From: Pantoea trifolii
Lineage (GTDB): Bacteria; Pseudomonadota; Gammaproteobacteria; Enterobacterales; Enterobacteriaceae
NCBI RefSeq assembly: GCF_024506435.1
Contig: NZ_JANIET010000001.1
Span: forward strand, 4,030,001 to 4,094,000
DNA length: 64,000 nucleotides
Direction of reading: 5' to 3'
Part shown: positions 9,312-22,481 of the stretch, in pieces
How the letters are laid out: every line of letters begins with the position of its first letter
How positions within the stretch are numbered: position 1 is the first letter of the stretch
Translations under genes and position numbers: made by a program
The notes under the pieces: model-generated
The model's input: the letters and a program-made list of their open reading frames with translations, nothing else
Told to the model about the DNA's origin: nothing
Database searches by the model: none

Positions 9312-11963
9312 ATGAACGAACAATATTCCGCAATGCGAAGTAATGTCAGTATGCTCGGCAAACTGCTCGGGGATACGATTAAGGATGCACTAGGAGAGAA
9401 CATCCTCGACCAGGTGGAGACCATCCGTAAACTCTCTAAGTCATCCCGTGCGGGAAATGACACCCATCGTCAGGAACTGCTGACCACGCTGCAAAATCTG
9501 TCGAATGACGAGCTGCTGCCGGTGGCGCGTGCCTTTAGCCAGTTCCTTAATCTCACCAACGTCGCTGAACAGTACCAAACCATTTCGCGGAGCGGTGATG
9601 GCGCGAACCATCCTGAACTGCTGAAAAAGACTTTCGAGCGCCTGAAACAGCAAGGCGATATCAGCGAAGCGGCAATCCGTCAGTCAATTGAAGAGCTTTC
9701 ACTGGAGCTGGTGCTGACTGCGCACCCCACCGAAATTACCCGCCGCACGCTGATCCATATGCTGGGCGAAGTGAACAGCTGCTTGCAGCAACTCGATCAC
9801 AGCGACATTTCCGATTACGAGCGCACGCAGGTGATGCGCCGTCTGCGCCAGTTGGTGGCACAAGCGTGGCACACCGACGAAATCCGCAAATACCGTCCAA
9901 CGCCAATCGATGAAGCCAAATGGGGCTTTGCCGTGGTGGAGAACAGCCTGTGGCAAGGCGTGCCCGCCTTCCTACGTGAGCTGAACGAGCAAGTTGAAGA
10001 GACCTTTGGCATTAAGCTGCCGGTCGATTTCGTGCCGATTAAATTTACCTCGTGGATGGGCGGCGACCGTGACGGCAACCCGAACGTCACCGCACCGATT
10101 ACCCGCCACGCGATGCAGCTGAGCCGCTGGAAAGCCGCGGACCTGTTCCTGCGCGATATCGGCGTGCTGGTTTCTGAGCTGTCGATGTCCGAATGTAGCG
10201 ACGAAGTACGCGAGCTGTGCGGCGATCCGGAAGCGCTCGAGCCGTACCGTATGGTGCTGAAGCGCATTCGCAGCCAGCTCATGACCACGCAAGCCTATCT
10301 TGGCCGTCGTCTGAAAGGCGAGCGCCTGCCGCGTCCGGCCGATCTGCTGGTCTCCAACGATCAGCTGTGGGAACCGCTGTTCGCTATCTACCAATCTCTG
10401 CAACAGTGCGGCATGGGCATCATCGCCAACGGCCAGCTGCTGGACACGCTGCGCCGCGTGAAGTGTTTCGGCGTGCCGCTGGTGCGTATCGATATCCGTC
10501 AGGAGAGCACCCGCCATACCCAGGCGATTGCCGAAGTAACGCGTTATCTCGGCCTTGGTGATTACGAAAGCTGGTCAGAAGCGGATAAACAAGCCTTCCT
10601 GATCCGCGAACTGAATTCTAAGCGTCCGCTGTTGCCGCATCAGTGGGAACCGGGCGATGAGACACGTGAAGTGTTGGATACCTGCAAAGTGGTGGCCGAA
10701 GCGCCGCAGGGTTCGATTGCTTCCTACGTGATCTCCATGGCGAAAACCCCGTCGGACGTGCTGGCCGTGCATCTGCTGCTGAAAGAAGCCGGCATTCCTT
10801 ACGCCATGCCGGTTGCGCCACTGTTCGAAACCCTTGATGACCTGAACAACGCCAACGATGTGATGACGCAGTTGCTGAACATCGACTGGTATCGCGGCTT
10901 TATCAACGGCAAACAGATGGTGATGATTGGCTATTCCGACTCGGCGAAAGATGCCGGCGTGATGGCCGCCAGCTGGGCGCAATATCAGGCGCAGGATGCG
11001 CTGATCAAAACCTGTGAAAGCGCGGGCATCACGCTGACGCTGTTCCACGGACGCGGCGGCTCAATCGGTCGTGGCGGCGCGCCAGCTCATGCTGCGTTGT
11101 TGTCACAGCCGCCGGGCAGCCTGAAAGGTGGCCTGCGCGTGACCGAACAGGGCGAGATGATTCGCTTCAAATACGGTTTGCCAGAAGTCACCATTGCCAG
11201 CCTGTCGCTGTATACCGGTGCGATTCTGGAAGCCAACCTGCTGCCACCGCCGGAACCAAAGCGCGAATGGCAGGAGATCATGAACGGTTTGTCGGCGCAC
11301 TCCTGTGCGATGTATCGCGGTTATGTGCGTGAAAACCCGGACTTCGTGCCCTATTTCCGCTCGGCCACGCCAGAGCAGGAGCTGGGTAAATTGCCGCTGG
11401 GTTCACGTCCGGCTAAACGTCGCCCAACCGGCGGTGTGGAATCGCTGCGTGCGATTCCCTGGATCTTCGCCTGGACGCAGAACCGCCTGATGTTGCCCGC
11501 CTGGCTGGGCGCGGGTGCCGCGTTGCAGAAAGCGATGGATGAAGGTCATCAGGATGAGCTGGAAAACATGTGCCGCGAATGGCCGTTCTTCGCCACACGT
11601 CTTGGCATGCTGGAGATGGTGTTCTCGAAAGCCGATCTGTGGCTGGCGGAATATTACGATCAGCGTCTGGTGGATAAATCACTGTGGCCGCTCGGCAAGC
11701 AGCTGCGCGATCAGCTGGATGCGGATATCAAAGCGGTGCTGACCATCGCCAACGATGCGCATCTGATGGCTGACCAACCGTGGATTGCTGAATCTATCGC
11801 GCTGCGTAACGTCTATACCGATCCGCTGAACGTGTTGCAGGCTGAACTGCTGCATCGTTCGCGTGCGCAGGAAGAGCGCGGTGATGAGCCTGATGCGCGT
11901 GTAGAACAAGCGCTGATGGTGACGATCGCGGGTGTTGCGGCAGGTATGCGTAATACGGGGTAA
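9312..11963 (+). CDS. ppc: Phosphoenolpyruvate carboxylase
   Basis: 883 residues, identical in length to E. coli Ppc. It carboxylates PEP to oxaloacetate, refilling the TCA cycle. The catalytic histidine lies in LTAHPTE near residue 138. The glycine-rich loop [11 protein letters not shown] and the C-terminal MRNTG, which closes over the active site and the aspartate inhibitor site, are both present. AGGGT precedes the ATG. The 257-bp upstream gap holds its promoter. It ends 7 bp before a long inverted repeat shared with convergent metF. Confidence 0.98.
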   Translation: MNEQYSAMRSNVSMLGKLLGDTIKDALGENILDQVETIRKLSKSSRAGNDTHRQELLTTLQNLSNDELLPVARAFSQFLNLTNVAEQYQTISRSGDGANHPELLKKTFERLKQQGDISEAAIRQSIEELSLELVLTAHPTEITRRTLIHMLGEVNSCLQQLDHSDISDYERTQVMRRLRQLVAQAWHTDEIRKYRPTPIDEAKWGFAVVENSLWQGVPAFLRELNEQVEETFGIKLPVDFVPIKFTSWMGGDRDGNPNVTAPITRHAMQLSRWKAADLFLRDIGVLVSELSMSECSDEVRELCGDPEALEPYRMVLKRIRSQLMTTQAYLGRRLKGERLPRPADLLVSNDQLWEPLFAIYQSLQQCGMGIIANGQLLDTLRRVKCFGVPLVRIDIRQESTRHTQAIAEVTRYLGLGDYESWSEADKQAFLIRELNSKRPLLPHQWEPGDETREVLDTCKVVAEAPQGSIASYVISMAKTPSDVLAVHLLLKEAGIPYAMPVAPLFETLDDLNNANDVMTQLLNIDWYRGFINGKQMVMIGYSDSAKDAGVMAASWAQYQAQDALIKTCESAGITLTLFHGRGGSIGRGGAPAHAALLSQPPGSLKGGLRVTEQGEMIRFKYGLPEVTIASLSLYTGAILEANLLPPPEPKREWQEIMNGLSAHSCAMYRGYVRENPDFVPYFRSATPEQELGKLPLGSRPAKRRPTGGVESLRAIPWIFAWTQNRLMLPAWLGAGAALQKAMDEGHQDELENMCREWPFFATRLGMLEMVFSKADLWLAEYYDQRLVDKSLWPLGKQLRDQLDADIKAVLTIANDAHLMADQPWIAESIALRNVYTDPLNVLQAELLHRSRAQEERGDEPDARVEQALMVTIAGVAAGMRNTG

Positions 11964-11970
11964 TTTTTTC

Positions 11971-12086
11971 CCCTCACCCTAACCCTCTCCCGCTTGCGGG
12001 AGAGGGGACCGATCAAGCACAGGTGTTACACATTTCCCCACCTAAACATTCCCTCGCCCGCTTGCGGGAGAGGGTTAGGGTGAGGG
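11971..12086. repeat. Long inverted repeat between convergent ppc and metF
   Basis: The 23-base arms at 11971-11993 and 12064-12086 are perfect reverse complements (CCCTCACCCTAACCC type). Each also carries a local CTCCCGC/GCGGGAG hairpin at its inner end. The element fills nearly the whole space between the ppc stop and the metF stop (2 bp away), so it probably ends both transcripts. The arm sequence is of a kind often seen dispersed between genes in proteobacteria. Confidence 0.85.
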
Positions 12087-12088
12087 CA

Positions 12089-13012
<924 letters not shown>

Positions 13013-13028
13013 TTATTTTGCGGCCTTC

Positions 13029-13060
13029 GAACATCCATACGTTTAGACGTCCAGATGCAC
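13029..13060 (-). promoter_or_regulatory. Met boxes (MetJ operator) of metF
   Basis: Four contiguous 8-base units, read on the minus strand: GTGCATCT, GGACGTCT, AAACGTAT, GGATGTTC. Against AGACGTCT the two central units match 7/8 and 6/8 and the flanking ones 4/8. Tandem 8-mers are how MetJ dimers bind cooperatively. Confidence 0.75.
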
Positions 13061-13167
13061 AAAATGAACGATTCGCGCGCCAGCGTCAACAGAAAATTAA
13101 TGTACGGGCGTGACAAATCTTCAATCAAGGTGAAAGCGTTTCATGATACGCGGGAGAAGGTGAAGAG

Positions 13168-13191
13168 TGCAGACGGCTGATGCCGTCTGCA
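13168..13191 (-). terminator. Terminator of metBL
   Basis: A perfect 10-bp stem (13168-13177 / 13182-13191) with a TGAT loop, 12 bp past the metL stop. The leftward RNA continues into a pyrimidine-rich tail rather than a pure T run. Confidence 0.65.
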
Positions 13192-13203
13192 GAGTGAGGC
13201 AGA

Positions 13204-15636
13204 TTACAGCAGCTGTGCGAGGCGGTTGATATCCGATTGCAGCGCGCCCGCCGTAACATCACGGCCTGCGCCCGGTCCGCGAATCACCAGCGGATTATCG
13301 CGGTACCAGCGGCTTTCAATGGCAAACACGTTATCGCACGGCAGCAACGCGGCCAGCGGATGCTCGGGACGTACCGCTTCCACGCCGACGCGCGCTTTGC
13401 CATTGGCATCGAAACGCGCTACGTAACGCAGCACTAAGCCCATCTCCTGCGCTGCTTCCAGACGCTGCAGCATCTGGTCATTCAGTTCGTCAGCGTTTTC
13501 GAAGAAGTGATCAATCGACTCACCGTCGCAAATCGCCGGCACCAGCGATTCGACTCGCACCTGATCCGGCTCGATGTCGTAGCCCGCTTCACGCGCCAGA
13601 ATCACCAGTTTGCGCATCACGTCCTGCCCGGACAAATCAACGCGCGGGTCCGGTTCGGTCAGGCCTTGCTGCCACGCCTGATCGACCAGCTCACCAAACG
13701 GCACCGTGCCATCAAATTGCAGGAACAGCCAGGAGAGCGTGCCGGAGAAGATACCGCTGATCGCCAGAATGCTATCGCCGCTTTCGCGCAAATCGCGCAC
13801 CGTGTGGTTGACCGGCAAACCGGCACCGACGGTGGCGTTATACAGCCAGTGACGACCGGTTTTGGCGAAAGCATCACGCACCTGACGCCAGCTCTTGCCG
13901 CTCGACGCACCGGCAACCTTGTTGGCACTGATGACGTGGAAGCCGTGGCTGGCGAAATCGTGATACTGCTGCGCCAGCTGCTCGCTGGCGGTGACGTCCA
14001 GCACCACTAAATCATCGAACGGGTGCGCACGCATCCACAGGAAAAGCGACTCTTCATCACGCTCTACCGCTTCATCATCAAAAAACGCCAATGCGCGGCT
14101 GGCTTCCAGACCGTCGTAACTTAGCAAACTGCGGCTGCTGTCTGCGACGCCCGCCAGCACAAACTCAAATCCCGTACGCGCCGACAATGTTTCCTGCTCG
14201 CGGGCAAACAGCTCCAGCCAGCGTGAACCGATGTTGCCTTTGCCGAACAACATCAAACCGATGCGTTTTTCTGCGCGGAACAGCGACTGATGCAGTCCCT
14301 GAATCAGGTGCTGCGTCGGGCCGACGCGCAGTACCGCCACGATGCTGATGTGATCTTCGGATTGCCAGACAAACTCCACCGGCTGATCTTTGATCTGCTG
14401 CCAGAAGCGGTGGCTGTGCAGCGGATTACGCGTCACGCCTGCGCCCACCAGCGCCACCAGCGCTAAGCCGTCGCGCAGCTGCAGATGGCCCGGCAGTGCG
14501 GCATCCTGCAATAGGTTGAAGGCGCTATTCACCACTTCCGAGGTGTAACACAGCTGCAGCAGGCGACGATCGGGATGCACGCCGATCGCCAGCGGACGCA
14601 GCTGCGCGCGCTTCAGCAGCAGATCGATCTCTTTCTGCTGCGTTTTGAAATCGTGATTGTCGGGGATTTGAATCTCCACCAGACACACATCATCGTGGCT
14701 GGTAACGATTCGCGCGCCGGTGCCAGATGCCAGCACGCGTTCAATACGCGTCGAGCCTTGCTCCGGTTGATAGCTGCAACGCAGCTGCAAATCGATGTCG
14801 CTGTTGGAAACCGGCTGCAAGGTGCGGGTGTGCAGCACCGGCGCAGCCAGACGCGCCAGCTCGCTGGCTTCATCGAGACGCAGCAGCGGCAGCAGACACG
14901 CATCAGAAACTTTACGCGGATCGGCGCTGTAAACGCCCGCCACATCGCTCCAGATGGTTACGCGACCCACGCCCGCCAGCGCACCAATCTGCGTTGCCGA
15001 GTAGTCCGAGCCGTTACGACCTAGCAGCACGGTTTCACCCGCTTCACTGCGGCTGATAAATCCGGTCACTACCAAACGCTTATGCGGATGCTGTGTTAAC
15101 AACTCCTGCAGCAGCGGCCAGGATTTGCCTTCATCCACCTGCGGTTGCGCGGCACGTTCAGCACGCAGGAAGTCACGCGCATCCAGCCAGGCGGCTTCGA
15201 TCTCGCGCTGGCTCAGCACCGCGGCCATCAAGCGCGCCGACCAGATTTCACCGTGCCCCACCACTTCCGCATACACCGCATCGGTGATGGTGCCATCGAG
15301 CAGCGCCGCCAGTCTTTCCAGATCGCGTATAAAGGAAGACGTCAGGGTTTCGGCATATTCAGCAGGCAGCAGCGCAGCAATTAACTCGCTGTGAAAGCGC
15401 CGTAAAGCCTGTTGCACCTGATGGGCAGATAAGCGATCGCTCTGGCTCAATTTCAGCCAGCTGATCAACTGGTTAGTGGTGCTGCCTGCGGCTGAGACCA
15501 CCATTAAGTCGCCTGGCTGGCTGTAATCCGCCATGATGCTGGCCACGCGCTGATAGCAACGTGCGTCGGCCAGGCTACTGCCACCAAATTTATGCAACTG
15601 CTTGATCGGCGTTCCCGCGCCCACTGAACTCGTCAT
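13204..15636 (-). CDS. metL: Bifunctional aspartokinase II / homoserine dehydrogenase II
   Basis: 810 residues, identical in length to E. coli MetL. The N-terminal aspartokinase (KFGGSSLAD near residue 16, GRNGSDYSAT near 220) is followed by a regulatory linker. The C-terminal homoserine dehydrogenase has a Rossmann GKGNIGSRWLELF near residue 465 and the signature GTLSWLF with catalytic Lys/Asp further on. It supplies homoserine for methionine; the isoform is controlled by expression (MetJ) rather than by threonine. It starts 2 bp after the metB stop, so the two are translationally coupled. Confidence 0.97.
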   Translation of the reverse strand: MTSSVGAGTPIKQLHKFGGSSLADARCYQRVASIMADYSQPGDLMVVSAAGSTTNQLISWLKLSQSDRLSAHQVQQALRRFHSELIAALLPAEYAETLTSSFIRDLERLAALLDGTITDAVYAEVVGHGEIWSARLMAAVLSQREIEAAWLDARDFLRAERAAQPQVDEGKSWPLLQELLTQHPHKRLVVTGFISRSEAGETVLLGRNGSDYSATQIGALAGVGRVTIWSDVAGVYSADPRKVSDACLLPLLRLDEASELARLAAPVLHTRTLQPVSNSDIDLQLRCSYQPEQGSTRIERVLASGTGARIVTSHDDVCLVEIQIPDNHDFKTQQKEIDLLLKRAQLRPLAIGVHPDRRLLQLCYTSEVVNSAFNLLQDAALPGHLQLRDGLALVALVGAGVTRNPLHSHRFWQQIKDQPVEFVWQSEDHISIVAVLRVGPTQHLIQGLHQSLFRAEKRIGLMLFGKGNIGSRWLELFAREQETLSARTGFEFVLAGVADSSRSLLSYDGLEASRALAFFDDEAVERDEESLFLWMRAHPFDDLVVLDVTASEQLAQQYHDFASHGFHVISANKVAGASSGKSWRQVRDAFAKTGRHWLYNATVGAGLPVNHTVRDLRESGDSILAISGIFSGTLSWLFLQFDGTVPFGELVDQAWQQGLTEPDPRVDLSGQDVMRKLVILAREAGYDIEPDQVRVESLVPAICDGESIDHFFENADELNDQMLQRLEAAQEMGLVLRYVARFDANGKARVGVEAVRPEHPLAALLPCDNVFAIESRWYRDNPLVIRGPGAGRDVTAGALQSDINRLAQLL

Positions 15637-15638
15637 GA

Positions 15639-16799
15639 TTACTCCTCGGCTGCGATCCGGAATGCATTATCCAGATCGGCGATTAAATCTTCGTGATCTT
15701 CAATCCCAACAGAAATACGCAGCAGTGTTTCCGAAATTCCCGCTGCCGCGCGCGCTTCTGCAGACATGCCGGCATGCGTCATGGTGGCGGTATGCGAAAT
15801 CAAACTCTCTACGCCGCCGAGCGATTCGGCCAGCGTGAATAGCTGCAGCGCTTTCAGGAAGCGGCGCAGGCGAGCCTCATCGGCATCGATTTCAAAACTC
15901 AACATCGCACCAAAGCCACGCTGCTGACGTACCGCGAACTCATGACCGGCATTTTCCGGCAGAGACGGATGATACAGTTTTTTCACCAGCGGTTGTTGCT
16001 TCAGGTAATCAACAATCGCCAATGCATTGCGTTGTGCTGCGGCGATACGCGGTGACAGCGTGCGCAGACCGCGCAGCAGCAGGTAGCTATCAAACGCTGC
16101 GCCGGTTACACCAATATTATTCGCCCACCACGCCAGATCGGTGGCCATCGCCGGATCTTTCGAAATCACCGCGCCCGCCACCACATCCGAGTGACCATTC
16201 AGGTATTTGGTGCAGGAGTGAACAACCAGATCGGCGCCCAGCGCCAGCGGGTTTTGCAACGCCGGGCTGAGGAAGGTGTTGTCCACCACGCTAATGGCGC
16301 CCGCTTCACGCGCGGCGGCGCAAATGCTGGCGATATCGACCACACGCAGCAGTGGATTGCTTGGGCTTTCAACCAGCACCAGTTTCGGTTTTTCGGCTAA
16401 TGCCGCGTCCAGTGCCGCTTTATCGCCTTGATCGACGAACTTAACGCGATACGCACCGCGCTTGCTCAGGCTATCGAACAGACGATAGCTGCCGCCGTAA
16501 CAGTCGTGTGGCGCCACCAGCAGATCGCCCGGCTTCAGGAACACAGTTGTCACCAAATGAATCGCCGACATGCCGGTATTGGTTAATACCGCGCCTGCGC
16601 CACCTTCCAGCTCTGCCAGCGCGCGCTGAACCACATCGCGCGTTGGGTTACCACGACGTGAATAGTCATGCGCACGCGGCTCATTGAAGTCGAGGAAATT
16701 ATAGGTGCTGGAGAGATGAATCGGTGGGACAACGCAGCCATATTGCTCGTCATCATTCAAACCGCTACGTACTGCGATGGTTGCCTGTTTACGCGTCAT
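15639..16799 (-). CDS. metB: Cystathionine gamma-synthase
   Basis: 386 residues, as in E. coli. A PLP enzyme that joins O-succinylhomoserine and cysteine into cystathionine. It starts MTRKQATIAVRSGLN at 16799; an upstream extension to 16904 would run through the met boxes and is rejected. The PLP lysine is in HSCTKYLNGHSD near residue 198, and the family motif DYSRRGNPTRD lies near residue 45. It is the first gene of metBL, divergent from metJ. Confidence 0.97.
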   Translation of the reverse strand: MTRKQATIAVRSGLNDDEQYGCVVPPIHLSSTYNFLDFNEPRAHDYSRRGNPTRDVVQRALAELEGGAGAVLTNTGMSAIHLVTTVFLKPGDLLVAPHDCYGGSYRLFDSLSKRGAYRVKFVDQGDKAALDAALAEKPKLVLVESPSNPLLRVVDIASICAAAREAGAISVVDNTFLSPALQNPLALGADLVVHSCTKYLNGHSDVVAGAVISKDPAMATDLAWWANNIGVTGAAFDSYLLLRGLRTLSPRIAAAQRNALAIVDYLKQQPLVKKLYHPSLPENAGHEFAVRQQRGFGAMLSFEIDADEARLRRFLKALQLFTLAESLGGVESLISHTATMTHAGMSAEARAAAGISETLLRISVGIEDHEDLIADLDNAFRIAAEE

Positions 16800-16853
16800 G
16801 GTGCTTACTGTTCCTGAAGAAAAAGAAGAGCAACAGAATAACATTCCGCACAT

Positions 16854-16893
16854 AGACGTCAATACATCTGGACATCTAAATGTCTTTGCGTAT
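16854..16893. promoter_or_regulatory. Tandem met boxes between metB and metJ
   Basis: Five adjacent 8-mers in register: AGACGTCA, ATACATCT, GGACATCT, AAATGTCT, TTGCGTAT. They score 7, 6, 6, 6 and 4 of 8 against AGACGTCT. The array lies 55 bp upstream of metB and 180 bp from metJ, as in E. coli where MetJ represses metBL and itself. Confidence 0.85.
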
Positions 16894-17073
16894 AGATTGA
16901 GCAAATCATCAATAACCGCTAAAATTGTCCGTCATCGCCTGGTGTTCAGCGCGCTTTCCTTTTCAGAAGCGGTGCTCAAGCATAAAACCTGCGGTTTAAG
17001 GGGTCAGGCATCGAAAAATCGGGCATAATCAACGGATTTGCCCATATTCAACTTTTATTGATTAAGGTAACCC

Positions 17074-17391
17074 ATGGCTGAATGGAACGGCGAATATATC
17101 AGCCCTTACGCTGAACATGGCAAGAAGAGCGAGCAGGTTAAGAAAATCACAGTTTCTATCCCGCTGAAAGTGCTGAAGATTTTAACGGATGAGCGCACCC
17201 GCCGTCAGGTGAATAACCTGCGTCACGCCACCAACAGCGAACTGCTGTGTGAAGCCTTTTTGCATGCTTTCACCGGGCAGCCTCTGCCGAACGATGTCGA
17301 TTTGCGGAAAGAACGCAGCGATGAGATTCCGGAAGAAGCGAAACAGATTATGCGTGAAATGGGCATCGATCCCGATAGCTGGGAATACTGA
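17074..17391 (+). CDS. metJ: MetJ, methionine repressor
   Basis: 105 residues, almost identical to E. coli MetJ throughout. A ribbon-helix-helix dimer with S-adenosylmethionine as corepressor. The DNA-reading beta strand is [13 protein letters not shown] (about 23-35), followed by the helix with [16 protein letters not shown]. It acts on the met boxes found at 13029-13060 and 16854-16893. AAGG lies 8 bases before the ATG. It ends at a bidirectional terminator shared with rpmE. Confidence 0.98.
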   Translation: MAEWNGEYISPYAEHGKKSEQVKKITVSIPLKVLKILTDERTRRQVNNLRHATNSELLCEAFLHAFTGQPLPNDVDLRKERSDEIPEEAKQIMREMGIDPDSWEY

Positions 17392-17401
17392 AGCCAGAAA
17401 T

Positions 17402-17430
17402 AAAAAAACCCAGCCGAGGCTGGGTTTTTT
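17402..17430. terminator. Bidirectional terminator between metJ and rpmE
   Basis: CCCAGC / GCTGGG stem (17409-17424) with a short CGAG loop, flanked by seven As on the left and six Ts on the right, so it works for both convergent genes. Confidence 0.9.
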
Positions 17431-17468
17431 CTTGCTGCCGAATCGCGAAGATTCGACGGCCAAAAATC

Positions 17469-17684
17469 TTATTTCTTGCTTGCTGGCACGCTGAAACGCT
17501 TGTTGAAGCGATCTACACGGCCGCCGGTGTCAGCAATACGCTGCTTACCAGTGTAGAACGGGTGGCATTTGCCGCACACGTCCAGGTTCAGACCAGAAGC
17601 CATGGTTGAACGGGTGTTGATCACGTTACCGCAAGAGCAAGTCATGGTTACTGCTTCGTACTTAGGGTGAATACCTTGTTTCAT
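17469..17684 (-). CDS. rpmE: Ribosomal protein L31 (zinc-binding form)
   Basis: 71 residues. It belongs to the large ribosomal subunit and bridges to the small subunit. All four zinc-ligand cysteines are present: CSC at 16-18 and CGKC at 37-40. That marks the Zn-containing C+ paralogue rather than the zinc-independent YkgM type used under zinc limitation. Monocistronic, convergent with metJ and divergent from priA, as in E. coli. Confidence 0.97.
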   Translation of the reverse strand: MKQGIHPKYEAVTMTCSCGNVINTRSTMASGLNLDVCGKCHPFYTGKQRIADTGGRVDRFNKRFSVPASKK

Positions 17685-17816
17685 GGGAGAACCTCATAAA
17701 AGGCCGTGTCGCTCTCCGTGCCAGGCTCAGCCTGCACAGCACCACACGCGGTTGAACATTAAGTGTATGCTCCGACAAGCGATCTCATCGAAGGCGGCAT
17801 AGTATACAGAAATTAA

Positions 17817-20093
<2,277 letters not shown>

Positions 20094-20259
20094 GCCGCGC
20101 CACATCTGCGAGCCAGATCGAAAAAAGTCGCACAAGTCACAATTTTTATGCAAATTAAGTAACAACCCGGCGCGACCTTGGGTTAACAATAGTGCCGACC
20201 CGGTTGAAGCCCGGTAATGTCAGAAAATCAATGCGCTGTACCGCGTCAGGAGTTATACG

Positions 20260-21297
20260 TTGGACCAGAAGCAACCCTCCACCGCCGCCACCATGAAAGA
20301 TGTGGCCGAGAAAGCAGGCGTTTCAACCGCCACGGTTTCACGTGCGTTGATGAATCCAGAAAAAGTCTCTGCTGCGACCCGACTCAAAGTCGAAAAAGCC
20401 GTGATTGCCGTGGGTTATGCGCCGCACGGGTTAGCGCGCAATGCCAAACGCGGTGAAACGCAAACCATTCTGGTGATTGTGCCGGATATCTGTGATCCCT
20501 TCTTCAGTGAGATCATTCGCGGCGTGGAAGTCACCGCCGCGCATGAAGGTTATCTGGTACTGATTGGCGATTGCGCGCATCAGAACAAACAGGAAAAAAC
20601 CTTCCTGAATTTAATGCTAACGCGCCAGATCGACGGCATGGTGCTGTTGGGTTCACAGCTGCCATTTGAGGCGGGCATTGAAGATCAGCGTAACCTGCCG
20701 CCAATGGTGATGGGCAACGAATTTGCGCCGGAAATGGCGTTGCCAACGGTACATATCGATAACCTGACCGCCGCTTTTGAAGCGGTAAATCACCTGCTGC
20801 AGCTCGGTCATCGCCAAATCGCCTGCATCACCGGGCCAGAACATATTCCTCTGAGCCAATATCGTTTGCAGGGCTACATTCAGGCGCTGCGTCGAAGCAG
20901 CATCGCCATCGACCCGACAATGATTGTGCACGGCGACTTCACCTTTGAAGCCGGCGCGAATGCGCTTAAGCAGCTAATGAGTTTGCCGCAGCCGCCGAAG
21001 GCGATTTTCTGTCATAGCGACTTGATGGCGCTGGGCGCGATGAATCAGGCGCGCAAATTGGGCATGCGCATTCCACAGGATCTGTCAGTAGTGGGCTTTG
21101 ATGATATCGAACTGGCGCAATACTACGATCCGCCGCTGACCACCGTGGCACAGCCGCGCTTTGCCATCGGTCGTGAAGCCATGCTGCTATTACTTGATGA
21201 GCTGCAGGGTAAACGCGTGAATAACGGTTCGCGCCTGCTGGATGCGGAGCTACGCGTGCGCGGCAGCACGGCACCGGCAGCAAAAAGGGAAAAATAG
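20260..21297 (+). CDS. cytR: CytR, LacI-family repressor of nucleoside uptake and catabolism
   Basis: 345 residues, against 341 in E. coli. The N-terminal helix-turn-helix TMKDVAEKAGVSTATVSRAL (residues 12-31) matches CytR nearly exactly, followed by the periplasmic-binding-protein fold that senses cytidine. CytR works as an anti-activator with CRP at deo, udp, cdd and nup promoters. The start is TTG at 20260, supported by AGGAGT 7 bases upstream; no ATG fits before the helix-turn-helix with a ribosome site. The gene sits between priA and ftsN as in E. coli. Confidence 0.95.
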   Translation: MDQKQPSTAATMKDVAEKAGVSTATVSRALMNPEKVSAATRLKVEKAVIAVGYAPHGLARNAKRGETQTILVIVPDICDPFFSEIIRGVEVTAAHEGYLVLIGDCAHQNKQEKTFLNLMLTRQIDGMVLLGSQLPFEAGIEDQRNLPPMVMGNEFAPEMALPTVHIDNLTAAFEAVNHLLQLGHRQIACITGPEHIPLSQYRLQGYIQALRRSSIAIDPTMIVHGDFTFEAGANALKQLMSLPQPPKAIFCHSDLMALGAMNQARKLGMRIPQDLSVVGFDDIELAQYYDPPLTTVAQPRFAIGREAMLLLLDELQGKRVNNGSRLLDAELRVRGSTAPAAKREK

Positions 21298-21448
21298 CGC
21301 GTAGAAGCCTGCATTTTCAGCGGATTCTGAAGGCAGACTGTGCTGGTCAAAGTTCCAGCCCTTGCGTAACATGGCGCATTCATTGCCGGGCAATTAACAG
21401 CACATTTACATGCCCATTGGCATTTTTTTGAAGGGTAGCAGAACGAAA

Positions 21449-22357
21449 GTGGCACAGAAAGATTATGTAGGCCGCGGGCGTTCAACAGGGACGCGTCGCA
21501 AAAAACCCGCCAGCCGCAGCAAGAAAAGCAAAGGCGGATCAGGCATTTCAAAGCTCATGATGGTACTGGCCGTGGCCGTGCTGGTCACCTTTGCCGGTGG
21601 TTTATGGTTCATCTCGCATCATAAGAAAGAAGAGATTGAGGTCATTCCAAACCACAAAGCTAACGGTAACGGCCTGCCGCCGAAGCCGGAAGAGCGCTGG
21701 AAGTACATCAAAGAGCTGGAAAATCGCCAAATTACCGTTCCGTCGCCGACTGAGCCTTCGGCCGGTGGCGTGCAATCTCAAACTCAGCTGACCGACGAAC
21801 AGCGCCAGTTGCTGGAGCAGATGCAGGCCGATATGCGCCAGCAGCCGACGCAGTTGAACGAAGTGCCGTGGAACGAACAAACCCCGGCGCAGCGCCAGCA
21901 AACGCTGCAGCGTCAGCAGGTTCAACAACAGCAGCAGGTTCAGCAGCAACAACAGCAGCAGCAGTTGCAACGTCAGCAGCAACAGTTACAACAGCAGCAG
22001 CGTCAGCAACAGTTGCAGCAACAACAGGCCGCGCGTCAGCAGCAGCAGCAAGCTGCGCCGATCACGCGTGAGCCAACGCAACAGACCAAACCGCAGGAAA
22101 CGGCCAAGGCGAAAACCGAAGAGAAAGCCTCTTCACAGCGCTGGATGGTGCAGTGTGGATCGTTCAAAGGTACCGATCAGGCGGAATCTGTACGCGCCGG
22201 TCTGGCATTTGAAGGATTCGAGAGCCGCATTACGACCGGCGGTGGCTGGAATCGCGTGGTGATCGGGCCGTTCAAAGATCGCAGCAGCGCCGACAGCACA
22301 GTCAAACGCTTACACAGTTCCGGCCACGGAAGTTGTATTCCCCTCGCTTTACCCTAA
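21449..22357 (+). CDS. ftsN: FtsN, essential late cell-division protein
   Basis: 302 residues from GTG 21449 (VAQKDYVGRG), which aligns with the E. coli start; an in-frame ATG at 21410 lacks a ribosome site. Layout: basic cytoplasmic tail (1-35), one membrane span (36-55), the periplasmic activation region including GNGLPPKPEERWKYIKELE (73-91), a glutamine-rich linker (150-201, 39 Gln of 52), and a C-terminal SPOR domain (from RWMVQCGSF, 231 on) that binds denuded glycan. FtsN triggers septal synthesis through FtsA and FtsQLB/FtsWI. The last codons and stop lie in an ERIC element, so the C terminus (CIPLALP) differs from E. coli. Confidence 0.95.
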   Translation: MAQKDYVGRGRSTGTRRKKPASRSKKSKGGSGISKLMMVLAVAVLVTFAGGLWFISHHKKEEIEVIPNHKANGNGLPPKPEERWKYIKELENRQITVPSPTEPSAGGVQSQTQLTDEQRQLLEQMQADMRQQPTQLNEVPWNEQTPAQRQQTLQRQQVQQQQQVQQQQQQQQLQRQQQQLQQQQRQQQLQQQQAARQQQQQAAPITREPTQQTKPQETAKAKTEEKASSQRWMVQCGSFKGTDQAESVRAGLAFEGFESRITTGGGWNRVVIGPFKDRSSADSTVKRLHSSGHGSCIPLALP

Positions 22358-22473
22358 ATAATTCAAATTGCAGGAAGGCGGCAAGTGCGAGAATCCCCAT
22401 GAGCTTACTTTAGTAAGTGATTGGGGTGAGCGCACGTAGCCAACGCGCCTGCAATTTGAAGGATGAAGGGTAT
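22349..22473. repeat. ERIC element (enterobacterial repetitive intergenic consensus)
   Basis: About 125 bp and imperfectly palindromic. It carries the ERIC core GAGCTTACTTTAGTAAGTGA and the flanking ATCCCC / GGGGTGAGCG. The outer arms run from TTACCCTAAATAATTCAAAT to a GCAATTTGAAGGATGAAGGG end. It starts inside the ftsN stop region and stops 8 bp before the -35 box of the hslV heat-shock promoter. Confidence 0.93.
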
Positions 22474-22481
22474 GCTGGGGG

